From Synoicihabitans lomoniglobus (GTDB lineage Bacteria; Verrucomicrobiota; Verrucomicrobiia; Opitutales; Opitutaceae), in contig NZ_CP119075.1 of assembly GCF_029023725.1 (NCBI RefSeq), forward strand, positions 1,979,501 through 2,043,500: a stretch of DNA of 64,000 nucleotides, written 5' to 3'. The notes beneath the pieces are model-generated. The model saw only the letters and a program-made list of their open reading frames with translations, was not told the origin of the DNA and ran no database searches. The first letter of the stretch is position 1, and every line of letters starts with the position of its first letter. The position numbers were made by a program, and so were the translations under genes. Below are positions 37,693 through 45,282 of this stretch, in pieces.

Positions 37693-39084
37693 TTAGATCG
37701 GGTCCTTGTTCCCGATCGCAAAGCTGTTGATGTAACCGATGGGGTCGTGAGCATCGAAGGCGTTGCCATCGATGAAGTCGGTGGTGGCGGGTTTGTAGCC
37801 ATCGGTGTTCCACGGGATGTCCTCTTCCGCGACGTGACCCTCGGCGAGGAGCAGTTTGGCGGCGGCGAGGTAGACCGTGGGGAGGTAAATGTCCTTGGCG
37901 GTTTCGGCATACCAATCAGCCGATTTGGATTCCGTGATCTGGCCCCAGCGGCGCATTTGCGTGAGGAACCAAATGCCGTCGCTATACCATGGATACGTGG
38001 CGTGGTATTTGAAGAACACGTTGAAGTCGGGCATCTCGCGGACGTCGGTTTTCTGGAAGGTGAAGGAGCCCGTCATGGAGCTCTTGATGACATCGTAATC
38101 AGCGCCGACGTAGTTGGGCTGCGCGAGAATGCGCACGGCTTCTTCGCGGTTGATGAGTTTACCGGAGGCGTCGGTGGCATCGAGCCACTTGCCGGCGCGG
38201 ATGAGGGCCTTGACGACGGCGACGTGAGTATCGGGATTGGCTTCGGCCCACGCTTTGGAAACGCCGAAGACTTTTTCCGGGTTGTTTTTCCAGATGTCGT
38301 AATTGGTGGTGACGGGCACCCCGATGCCCTTGGCCACAGCCTGTTGGTTCCAAGGTTCACCGACGCAATATCCCTGAATGTTACCGGCCTCGAGCACCGT
38401 GGGCATCATCGGGGGCGGGGTGACCGAGAGCTCGACCTCGGCGTCGGTGCGGCCTCCGATATCCGTGGCGGTATACATGCCAGGGTGAATGCCGGCGGCG
38501 GCGAGCCAGTAGCGGATCTCGTAATTGTGGGTCGATACCGGAAAGACCATGCCCATCTGCAGCTTGGAGCCGCTGGACAAGTATTCATCGACCACCGGAC
38601 GCAGGCCCTTGGCCGAGATCGGATGCACCGGGGTGGGCGTATCGAGATCGATGTCCTCGAGCTGCATGGATTCCCACACGGCGTTGGACACCGTGATGCC
38701 GTTGCCGTTCAGGTCCATGGTGAAAGCGGTGACGATGTGCGCCTTGGTGCCGATGCCGATGGTGGCGGCGATGGGCTGACCGGAAAGCATGTGGGCCCCG
38801 TCAAGATTGCCGGAAATGACGTTGTCGAGCAGCGTCTTCCAATTGGGTTGGGCAATCACCTCCACGGCCAGACCCTCATCGCGGAAGAAGCCCTTTTCCT
38901 TGGCAATGACGAGCGGCGCACAATCGGTGAGCTTGATAAAACCGAACTTGAGCTCGGTCTTTTCCGGCGAAAGTTGCGCCAGACTGCGCGAGGCGGAAGC
39001 CAGAGTGACCACGCTGATGAAGGCGAAGGTGCACGTTCGGGCGAGGCGGCGAACGCGGGATGAAGAGAAGCGGGATGTGGGCAT
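37693..39084 (-). CDS. nrtA: nitrate ABC transporter substrate-binding protein, NrtA/CmpA type
   Basis: 463 residues. A signal peptide with basic start (R-V-R-R-L-A-R-T) and hydrophobic core ends near residue 36 (S-L-A). The mature protein has family blocks [32 protein letters not shown] and G-Y-C-V-G-E-P-W-N, and W-Y-x-D as in NrtA and CmpA. No lipobox Cys is evident, so it is probably periplasmic. It is the first gene of the transport operon. Bicarbonate (CmpA) cannot be excluded from sequence, but the adjacent nasA and nirA favour nitrate. Confidence 0.9.
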   Translation of the reverse strand: MPTSRFSSSRVRRLARTCTFAFISVVTLASASRSLAQLSPEKTELKFGFIKLTDCAPLVIAKEKGFFRDEGLAVEVIAQPNWKTLLDNVISGNLDGAHMLSGQPIAATIGIGTKAHIVTAFTMDLNGNGITVSNAVWESMQLEDIDLDTPTPVHPISAKGLRPVVDEYLSSGSKLQMGMVFPVSTHNYEIRYWLAAAGIHPGMYTATDIGGRTDAEVELSVTPPPMMPTVLEAGNIQGYCVGEPWNQQAVAKGIGVPVTTNYDIWKNNPEKVFGVSKAWAEANPDTHVAVVKALIRAGKWLDATDASGKLINREEAVRILAQPNYVGADYDVIKSSMTGSFTFQKTDVREMPDFNVFFKYHATYPWYSDGIWFLTQMRRWGQITESKSADWYAETAKDIYLPTVYLAAAKLLLAEGHVAEEDIPWNTDGYKPATTDFIDGNAFDAHDPIGYINSFAIGNKDPI

Positions 39085-39437
39085 GACAGGAAGTGGTGTT
39101 GCGGTGAAATGGCGGTGACGAAAGCAGATGCAGTCGCTTTCAAGGCCCTCTCTTTAGCTCCCCCGGTGCCAACCGTGCCAAAACGGACAAATAGCGTGAT
39201 GCATCAAATAAATGAAAACGCAGCAGATCATTCATACATGAGTCATCATGATTAGGTTTCTGCGTGAAACGCGGGTTAACTATGAATGATCCGTGTCCTC
39301 GTATTGCTGATACGCCGAAAACTCCGGTTGCGGCGCCACCATTCCCCCGTCCATTAATACCCAGGATTTCGGGCGATAATGATCGATCTCCTGTGAGGTG
39401 GGTAAATTCGATCATCTCGTGAAGCGGGGCGCGGCGA
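39085..39437. other. 353-bp nrtA leader/intergenic region
   Basis: Holds no convincing gene. A minus-strand frame at 39140-39448 has no ribosome-binding site, no recognisable domain and an opening of Arg/His/Pro composition. The region contains the three-way RNA junction at 39227-39292 and the CGGTGCCAAC motif at 39164-39173, so it is best read as promoter plus untranslated leader of the transport operon. Confidence 0.5.
39227..39292 (-). promoter_or_regulatory. predicted three-way junction in the nrtA leader
   Basis: GATCATTCATA (39227-39237) pairs with TATGAATGATC (39282-39292), an exact 11-bp stem. Inside it are two smaller hairpins, CATGA/TCATG (39238-39251) and GTTTC/GAAAC (39257-39271). 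The element ends about 140 nt before the nrtA start. Nitrate leaders in other bacteria bind ANTAR proteins at paired hexaloop hairpins; this one does not match the A1/G4 loop rule well. Confidence 0.5.
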
Positions 39438-40511
39438 CTAGGTTTCACTCAGTCCGTGCCGACTGAGGGCCTGCGCAAAAATGTCGGGTCGAAAAACCTC
39501 GCGGGCCAGATTGCGCGTCTGCGGGGAAGAAGCGGGCAGCAGACGATTGCTGCGAAATCCTTCGACCAACCAATCGGCGCGTTCGACCTTGGGATTATTG
39601 AGATCGTCGCGGCCAAACCGCACAAAGTCGGTCGCGTCGACGGTGCGTCCGTGGCCAAGTTTGAAAGGCCCCTTTAAGCCGGCCCCCACGATCTTGGCGG
39701 GTTGATTGAGATATTCGCGACGGGTGAGAAGTTTGACCATGTCGGAGCGAAAGTCGGGTTCGTCGCATTTTCTGGAGGCTTCCACCAATGCAGCCACGAG
39801 CAGCATGTGTTCCTCGTGCCGGGTCCGGGCGAATTCGGTGCGCACCATCAGGACTTTTTCCGCGTGGTCGGGTTGCAGTTGGTCGCTGGTCGCCACGCAC
39901 CAACCGATGTCGTTTTGGATCGCGAGGGAATTCCATGGCTCGCCGACGCAGTAGCCGTCGATCGTGCCGGCGTTGAGGTTGCGATAGACCTGCGGTGGCG
40001 GCACCACGACGATCCGCACATCACGATGGGGATTGATGCCGCCGGTTTTGAGCCACTCGCAAAGATGCAGGTAGTGGTTGGAGTGGGCGGCGGCCACTCC
40101 CAGCACCAGCTGGTGATCATGACGGGTATTGATAATCTCCTGAGCGAGCGTGGTCGCGTCGCGCACGCCGGCCGTCCACAAACGTTCCGACAATGTGATG
40201 GCATTGCCACCGGTGCTGAGGACGCAGGCGGTTAGAAAATCGGCGGGCGCGGTATCCAAACCCAGGCGTGAACTGATGAGCAGAGAACTGATGGCATGAG
40301 CCGCTTCGATCTCACCAAAAGCAATTTTGTCGCGAATGGTGGCCCAACCGAGTTCACGTCTCAATTCCACGCGCAGCCCGTATTTTTTAAAGAAACCCAG
40401 TTCTTGAGCGACGGCCAGGGGGGCCACGTCGTTCAGCGCGATGAAGCCCAATCGCAAGGTGGTATCGTTACGGGCGGGAGGAGCGGAAATGGCGGCTTTT
40501 AGACGTGGCAT
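39438..40511 (-). CDS. cytoplasmic NrtA/NasS-like nitrate-binding protein
   Basis: 357 residues from the ATG at 40511, which has GAGGGGG about 10 nt upstream. The longer frame from 40562 has none and its start lies within a palindrome. Homology to NrtA is clear ([28 protein letters not shown]), but there is no signal peptide. Such soluble relatives include NasS, which senses nitrate and holds the antiterminator NasT. No NasT/ANTAR gene is present in the window. It may sense nitrate for the adjacent divergent LysR regulator or for a distant NasT. Confidence 0.82.
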   Translation of the reverse strand: MPRLKAAISAPPARNDTTLRLGFIALNDVAPLAVAQELGFFKKYGLRVELRRELGWATIRDKIAFGEIEAAHAISSLLISSRLGLDTAPADFLTACVLSTGGNAITLSERLWTAGVRDATTLAQEIINTRHDHQLVLGVAAAHSNHYLHLCEWLKTGGINPHRDVRIVVVPPPQVYRNLNAGTIDGYCVGEPWNSLAIQNDIGWCVATSDQLQPDHAEKVLMVRTEFARTRHEEHMLLVAALVEASRKCDEPDFRSDMVKLLTRREYLNQPAKIVGAGLKGPFKLGHGRTVDATDFVRFGRDDLNNPKVERADWLVEGFRSNRLLPASSPQTRNLAREVFRPDIFAQALSRHGLSET

Positions 40512-40554
40512 GCGTTCACGCCCCCTCAGCGACTTGAGTGCCAATTGATGAAGA

Positions 40555-40583
40555 TGGCGCATTAAATGCTTAGGAATGCGCCA
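40555..40583. promoter_or_regulatory. LysR-type T-N11-A palindrome
   Basis: TGGCGCATT (40555-40563) and AATGCGCCA (40575-40583) are perfect inverted arms around exactly 11 bp, the spacing and ATT-N11-AAT form expected of LysR-family boxes. It lies between the NasS-like gene and the divergent lysR gene, 30 bp before the latter. Confidence 0.65.
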
Positions 40584-40612
40584 ATGAACTTCATCTATGC
40601 GCTGCCCCCGCC

Positions 40613-41542
40613 ATGGCTAACCTGATCGACAGCCGACAATTGCTCGCTTTCGCGACCCTGGCGCGACACGGCAGCTTCACCAGTGCGGCAAAGGAGCTTT
40701 TTCTCACGCAGTCCGCCGTGAGCCATGCAATCAAGTCATTGGAAACGGAGCTCGGCGTGCGCGTTTTCGACCGGATCGGCAAGAAAGCCCACCTGACTTT
40801 GGCCGGCGAGCGTCTGCTCGTGCACGCCGACCGAATTCTACGTGAGATGCAGGACGCGCGCAGTGGCATTGAGGAACTGCAAAACTGGGGCCAGTCGCGT
40901 CTGCGCATCGGAGCCAGCACCACGGCCTGTCAATATCTGCTGCCGAGCGTGCTGCGGGAGTTTAAGCAGAGCTTCCCGGAATGCGTGATCCGGGTCGAGC
41001 CGGCGGACAGTCCGGAGATGGGAGAGGCGTTGCGAGCCAACGAGATTGATCTCGCTCTGATGCTGCGACCGCCCAACCGCGAAGACATCGAGTTTCGCCC
41101 TCTCTTCAATGACACGCTCGAACTCTATGTCGCGCCTTCGCACCCGTGGGTGAAGCGCAAGGATCTCACGACGGAGGAGCGCAGTGCCACGACCTTCATT
41201 CTCTACAACAAAGGCACCTACACCTACCGCATGGTCACCGAATACCTGCGGGCGGCCGGCGTCACCATGCACAACCCGATCGAGATGGGCAGCATGGAGG
41301 CCGCCAAAGAACTGGTTAAAATCGGGCTCGGTGTCGGGGTGTTTGCCCGTTGGGTAGCGCAGAAGGAACTGCGCGAAGGCTCGCTCGTCGCGTTGCCCAT
41401 CGGCGATGAGCCCCTGTCCCGCGAATGGGGTTTCGGCCACTTGCGCGGGCGTCAACTGGGGCTGGCGGAGGAAACCTTTCTCGGGCTGTTCGAATCGGCC
41501 GCCGAAACGCTCAACTTGGACCCACCCAAAGCAGCAGCGTGA
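40613..41542 (+). CDS. LysR-family transcriptional regulator
   Basis: 309 residues. The N-terminal winged helix-turn-helix reads L-L-A-F-A-T-L-A-R-H-G-S-F-T-S-A-A-K-E-L-F-L-T-Q-split at about 10-33, with S-A-V-S-H-A-I-K-S-L-E recognition helix. The effector domain begins near 90 (L-R-I-G-A-S-T-T-A-C) and has G-L-G-V-G-V-F-A. Divergence from the NasS-like gene and a perfect T-N11-A site between them point to control of nitrate assimilation, in the manner of NtcB or Cbl, and to autoregulation. The inducer is unknown; nitrite or a nitrogen metabolite is a guess. Confidence 0.92.
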   Translation: MANLIDSRQLLAFATLARHGSFTSAAKELFLTQSAVSHAIKSLETELGVRVFDRIGKKAHLTLAGERLLVHADRILREMQDARSGIEELQNWGQSRLRIGASTTACQYLLPSVLREFKQSFPECVIRVEPADSPEMGEALRANEIDLALMLRPPNREDIEFRPLFNDTLELYVAPSHPWVKRKDLTTEERSATTFILYNKGTYTYRMVTEYLRAAGVTMHNPIEMGSMEAAKELVKIGLGVGVFARWVAQKELREGSLVALPIGDEPLSREWGFGHLRGRQLGLAEETFLGLFESAAETLNLDPPKAAA

Positions 41543-41582
41543 TTTTACGGGGCATCGACGTCGTCGATGAGGGGGGCACGTA

Positions 41583-41951
41583 TCAAAAAGGGCGAACCCC
41601 GAGCAGCAGGCGCCCCAGGATGATGTCGCCCATCACGATCAGCACAGACAGTAAATTGCCCACCAGGAAGTAGTCGTTGCTCACCGTGTCGGCACTGTCC
41701 TTTTGCAAACGTGTGCCGAGCTTGAAAGCGCCGAAGGCGGCCAAGACAACCGCATAGCCCAGAATGAGTCCGAGATAGAGGACCAAACGCTCCAGCATTC
41801 CTTTCATTAAAGCGACCCGTTGATCGCTTGGCCGCCCCTCCAGTTTCGGCGCGTAAATTTGCCGAATCCGGCGAAAGACCGGCACCGCGACAAGTTCTCC
41901 GACGAGAAACGCGGCGGCGGCGAAGAGGAGGAGGTTAAGGTGAATCGGCAA
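41583..41951 (-). CDS. small three-helix membrane protein paired with SatD
   Basis: 122 residues. Hydrophobic segments lie at about 4-24, 54-73 and 96-113. The N-terminus L-V-G-E-L-V-A-V-P-V-F-R-R-I-R and the loop A-P-K-L-E-G-R-P-S-D-Q-R show no motif I know. Its start overlaps the satD reading frame by 17 nt, so the two are translationally coupled. SatD genes in other bacteria often sit beside a small membrane protein (DUF3307 family), but I cannot show that this is one. Confidence 0.68.
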   Translation of the reverse strand: MPIHLNLLLFAAAAFLVGELVAVPVFRRIRQIYAPKLEGRPSDQRVALMKGMLERLVLYLGLILGYAVVLAAFGAFKLGTRLQKDSADTVSNDYFLVGNLLSVLIVMGDIILGRLLLGVRPF

Positions 41952-42591
41952 GGTCGAGAAGCAGGCGTTCCAGGGTGAGGCAGGCGTCTATTTTCAGGGT
42001 TCGGCGACGCCGGTCAATACTGGTCCGGTGGCGCTCGAAGCGACGTGCCAGACTTTCGCTGTCGGTCGATTTCATCATCCCCTCAATCAAAGCGTAGTCG
42101 GCCACCTTGAAGTCCTGGCTAAGCGTATCCAAAACACCAAAGAGGTCCTGCAACCGACGCGAAAGGGTCTCGTTCGTGAGTGCAATTTGAATACGGGGAG
42201 CTCCGCGGCGATGGGCCTCCAGCCGGCGCCGCGCCAAGGTAAGTCCGGGTCCCAGCATGCCGTGGGCGCGTTCGCGATTGAGCGGCGTCTCGACGGCCCC
42301 TTCGTGCAACACATAGCGCAGTTGATAGGGGGAGGAGGACGGGCTCTCCCGCAGCGGCTTTTGTCGCAGGTAGTGTTCGAGCCAAAGCATGGCGCCCACC
42401 CCCGCGACCGCGGAGTCGCAAATGCCCTGAAATTCATCTCCCAGCGTAACCGTCAGGGGCGAAAGGATTTTCTTACCGAGGTGGAGGTTGACGGCTTTGA
42501 CCATCGCTTTGAGGTGAGTGCTCAAAGGGCGGCTGGCGTGATCACCGCTGGCAATCACGTCGGCCATGAGAATGAAACGTGCGTGAGTCAT
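41935..42591 (-). CDS. SatD-family protein
   Basis: 218 residues. The N-terminus F-I-L-M-A-D-V-I-A-S-G, followed by L-S-P-L-T-V-T-L-G-D-E-F-Q-G-I at about residues 43-57, is the SatD signature. Residues about 165-215 look like a helix-turn-helix (E-S-L-A-R-R-F-E-R-H-R-T-S-I-D-R-R-R-R), so DNA binding is possible. SatD was described from a streptococcal acid-tolerance operon, but its molecular function is not established. Upstream lies a palindrome rich in TGTGCA/TGCACA sites, suggesting regulation or autoregulation. Confidence 0.8.
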   Translation of the reverse strand: MTHARFILMADVIASGDHASRPLSTHLKAMVKAVNLHLGKKILSPLTVTLGDEFQGICDSAVAGVGAMLWLEHYLRQKPLRESPSSSPYQLRYVLHEGAVETPLNRERAHGMLGPGLTLARRRLEAHRRGAPRIQIALTNETLSRRLQDLFGVLDTLSQDFKVADYALIEGMMKSTDSESLARRFERHRTSIDRRRRTLKIDACLTLERLLLDLADSP

Positions 42592-42619
42592 TGTGCGTAA
42601 TTACTGCAAATTGTTACTA

Positions 42620-42640
42620 ATGTGCAGATAAAGTGCACAT
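42620..42640. promoter_or_regulatory. ATGTGCA-N7-TGCACAT operator-like palindrome upstream of satD
   Basis: ATGTGCA (42620-42626) and TGCACAT (42634-42640) are perfect inverted arms. A further ATGCACATTA follows at 42660-42669, in an AT-rich stretch unlike the surroundings. The site lies 29 bp from the satD start and would suit autoregulation by the HTH-like SatD tail or another factor. Confidence 0.55.
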
Positions 42641-42785
42641 TTTTATGTTTTGCAATAATAATGCACATTATGGCCGACGGGCGCAGAGCATAAATTCGTT
42701 GCGCGAGCCACAGCCAGCGCCGCTGCATGGCAGGCGGGTCGCAGCACCGAATCGCGCCGTGGCTGCGAATAACGGCCGCGATCCC

Positions 42786-44066
42786 TCAGCAGGTCGAGGC
42801 CGTGGCGCGTTCGGCGCGGTGGTGGGCCACGAAGGATTCCAAGGCTGAGATGGCTTGGGCGGGGCCGTCCTCTTGTCGGAGTTGCGCCGCGATGTCGGCG
42901 GCGCGTTGGGGGCGCTGTGGATCGGACAGGAGTTTGTCGACGTTGGTGTGCAGGTGATCGGGCCACCACATCTTGCCCAGCCGCAGACCGACGCCGATAC
43001 GTTCCATTTCCATGCCGAAAAAGTTCTGATCGCCGATGTGCGGCACGATGAGTTGCGGTTTGCCCGCGTGCAGCGCGCTCCCGGTGGTGCCGGCACCGCC
43101 GTGGTGAATGATGCAACTGGCGTGCTTGAAGAGTTGGTCGTGCGACACTTTCCCAATTACCTTGATGTGGGATTCGTCGCCGAGCCGGGGAAATTGGGCC
43201 CAGCCGCGTTGCACGATGATCTTGCGATCCGCGGGCCAGGCTTTGACGAAGCGCTCCATCGTTGCCCCCGCGTTTTCGTAAACCATGCTGCCGAAGGTGA
43301 TGATCGGCACGGGTTCACCTTGAGTGAACGAGGCGATTTCGAGATCGAGCGCAGGATCCTCCGGGGCTTGCCAACGGCAGTAACCGGTGAATTTGAACCG
43401 ACTGTCGATCTCGGCATCGGGTCGGCGGAAGATGCTTTCCGGCAAGGTGACCACGACCTGCTCGGCGGGTTTCGAAAAGAAGTTGCGCACCTTGGGCAGG
43501 CCGGCGGCCCGCAGCGATTCGGCGACGGTGGAATTGATGACCCGATCGACGATGGCGTTGGCGGTTTGCCACATCCACCGATTCCACGCCCGACGGGTGG
43601 TGCGCCCGAGCCACGCCGGTGACGGCAGGTTTTCGGGTGGATAGTCAGGCGAGGGAATGACGTGCGGAGCAAAGGCGAGCGTGGCGAAGGGCACGTGGTG
43701 GCGGTCCGCGATGCCTTTGTTCATGGGAAACAGGTAGCTGGAAACCACGAGATCGGTTTCCGGCATGGCGGCATCCATGCGCGCGATCATTTCGGGGATG
43801 TATTGGTGGGCACCGACGTAGAGCTCACGCAGTTGATAGATGGGGGTGCGGATCTTTTGGAGACGCCCCATCCAGTAGCTGAGGTCGGCCTGCTCCCAAT
43901 CCGGACACAAGGGCAGGAATTCGATGCCGGCGTCCTCCACATCCTGTTGGTAGTGCGGAATGGTGGCAAAACGCACCTGGTGGCCGGCGCGCTGCATGGC
44001 AACGGCGAGAGCGATCACGGGGTAGATGTCACCCGTCGATCCGTGGGAGGTTAAAATAACCCGCAT
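42786..44066 (-). CDS. UGT/MGT-type glycosyltransferase
   Basis: 426 residues, GT1 family of two Rossmann domains. The N-terminus has L-T-S-H-G-S-T-G-D-I-Y-P and R-A-G-H-Q-V-R-F-A. The C-terminal donor-binding motif is H-H-G-G-A-G-T-T-G-S-A-L-H-A-G-K-P-Q-L-I (about 320-340), with G-S-M-V-Y near 255 binding phosphate. Members transfer UDP- or TDP-sugars to sterols, antibiotics or carotenoids. The acceptor is unknown. It is the 3' member of a run of minus-strand genes, but 99 bp separate it from the TPR gene. Confidence 0.87.
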   Translation of the reverse strand: MRVILTSHGSTGDIYPVIALAVAMQRAGHQVRFATIPHYQQDVEDAGIEFLPLCPDWEQADLSYWMGRLQKIRTPIYQLRELYVGAHQYIPEMIARMDAAMPETDLVVSSYLFPMNKGIADRHHVPFATLAFAPHVIPSPDYPPENLPSPAWLGRTTRRAWNRWMWQTANAIVDRVINSTVAESLRAAGLPKVRNFFSKPAEQVVVTLPESIFRRPDAEIDSRFKFTGYCRWQAPEDPALDLEIASFTQGEPVPIITFGSMVYENAGATMERFVKAWPADRKIIVQRGWAQFPRLGDESHIKVIGKVSHDQLFKHASCIIHHGGAGTTGSALHAGKPQLIVPHIGDQNFFGMEMERIGVGLRLGKMWWPDHLHTNVDKLLSDPQRPQRAADIAAQLRQEDGPAQAISALESFVAHHRAERATASTC

Positions 44067-44165
44067 GACCCACGGTGAAGGGATTCTCCGCGGCGGAGCG
44101 AGCCGGGCGTCGTTACTTTCTGGTTACGCTGGGACGCGGTTGCCCCGGGGGCCGACGGAGTCGGA

Positions 44166-44486
44166 TCAGCGCGATTCGAGCTCGGCGAGCAGTAACTGCA
44201 ACTCGGCGGCGGGGTCTTCGTGGTCCTGCGCAAGGGCAAGGCGGAGGGCATCCTCCAGTATCGGTTTGGCGGCGTCGCGGCGGCCCAATTTGAGCTGCAA
44301 CTTCCCGAGCAGGATCCGGGGCATCATCCAATCCGCCTTGGCGGCGACGCACTGCGCGTAGTGCGGCACGGCTTGCTCGGCCCGGCCGGCGGCTTCGAGG
44401 GCTTGGGCCAGACTGAAACGGAACAGGTCGTTCTCTGGTTGTTGATCGACGAGTTTTTGAAATTGGGCGGCGCGGGCTTCACTCAT
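44166..44486 (-). CDS. small TPR-repeat protein
   Basis: 106 residues from the ATG at 44486, which overlaps the phosphatase stop by 8 nt. Two or three tetratricopeptide helices are visible: F-R-F-S-L-A-Q-A-L-E-A-A-G-R, A-V-P-H-Y, R-I-L-L-G-K-L-Q-L-K-L-G-R-R-D-A-A. No signal peptide or catalytic residues. Such proteins are protein-binding adaptors. Overlap with the PP2C gene suggests it may be a partner of that phosphatase. A longer frame to 44564 would lie entirely inside it. Confidence 0.72.
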   Translation of the reverse strand: MSEARAAQFQKLVDQQPENDLFRFSLAQALEAAGRAEQAVPHYAQCVAAKADWMMPRILLGKLQLKLGRRDAAKPILEDALRLALAQDHEDPAAELQLLLAELESR

Positions 44487-45267
44487 GATGGGGGCAGTCG
44501 TATTCGACCAGGATGCCGGTCGCGTTGTCGGGGCCGCCGCGTTCGTTCGCGGTCGACACCACATTGGCCAGGCGTTCCGGCAGGGGCTCGGGGGTGCTGA
44601 GCATGGTCAATAATTCGTTTTCGGAGACCAGCCCGGTGATGCCATCGGTGGCAAAGAAGATTCGATCGCCGGACTTAAGCTCCACTTCGTGGGTTTCCAC
44701 GACGGGCGAATCGGTTTGGCCGATGCATTGGGTCAACGCCACCAAGGTGCGCTCATCGGTGATCGGCGTGATTTTATCCCCGCGATCGAGCCGACGCTTT
44801 TGCTCGTTTTCGACGGAATGATCTTCGGTAAGGCAGCGCACTTCGCCGTCGGAGATCAAGTAGCAGCGCGAGTCCCCGACATGAGCCAGGAGCAGGCGAT
44901 GACCGACAATACGGCCGCAGGTGAGGGTGGTGCCGATGCCATACATCGGACTGAGGCGCAGACCGATGATCGACACCTCACCGTTGATGTGTTCGATGAG
45001 AGGCACCAGGTCACGAGCATGGGTGATTGAGGTTCCGGGCACGGCTTCCTCCAGCAAATCGACGGTGGTTTGAGCAGCGGTCGCTCCGGCCGGCAGCCCG
45101 CCGATGCCATCAGCCACGGCAAAAAACGGCGGATCGCTCAAGCGGAGAAAGCGATCTTCGTTTTGCCGCCGCACGCGTCCGATATCGGTGATGGCGGCGG
45201 AGCGCAGCAGGGATGTTTCCGGGGGCGGCACGGTGGGGGAATCTGACAAATCGCAACCGGACTGCAA
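44479..45267 (-). CDS. PP2C-family serine/threonine phosphatase
   Basis: 262 residues. PPM motifs are D-I-G-R-V-R-R-Q-N-E-D-R-F, A-V-A-D-G-I-G-G (metal Asp), G-T-T-L-T-C, A-H-V-G-D-S-R-C-Y-L, L-T-E-D-H-S, A-T-D-G-I-T-G and R-G-G-P-D-N-A-T. All expected metal-binding Asp residues are present, so it should be active. It would dephosphorylate substrates of Hanks-type kinases, none of which is in the window. It is followed with overlap by the TPR protein gene. Confidence 0.92.
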   Translation of the reverse strand: MQSGCDLSDSPTVPPPETSLLRSAAITDIGRVRRQNEDRFLRLSDPPFFAVADGIGGLPAGATAAQTTVDLLEEAVPGTSITHARDLVPLIEHINGEVSIIGLRLSPMYGIGTTLTCGRIVGHRLLLAHVGDSRCYLISDGEVRCLTEDHSVENEQKRRLDRGDKITPITDERTLVALTQCIGQTDSPVVETHEVELKSGDRIFFATDGITGLVSENELLTMLSTPEPLPERLANVVSTANERGGPDNATGILVEYDCPHHE

Positions 45268-45282
45268 GCTGCGCGATCAAGT

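Noticed and set aside
39155-39173. Sigma-54 promoter (TGGCAC...GC) in the nrtA leader
   Set aside because: GG-N10-GC spacing holds but the -12 TTGC is not met, and nirA has no equivalent.
39227-39292. ANTAR-type two-hexaloop antiterminator in the nrtA leader
   Set aside because: Loops are 4-5 nt and lack the A1/G4 pattern; no NasT gene seen.
39140-39448. 102-residue minus-strand frame in the nrtA leader
   Set aside because: No ribosome-binding site or domain; overlaps the end of the NasS-like gene and predicted leader structures.
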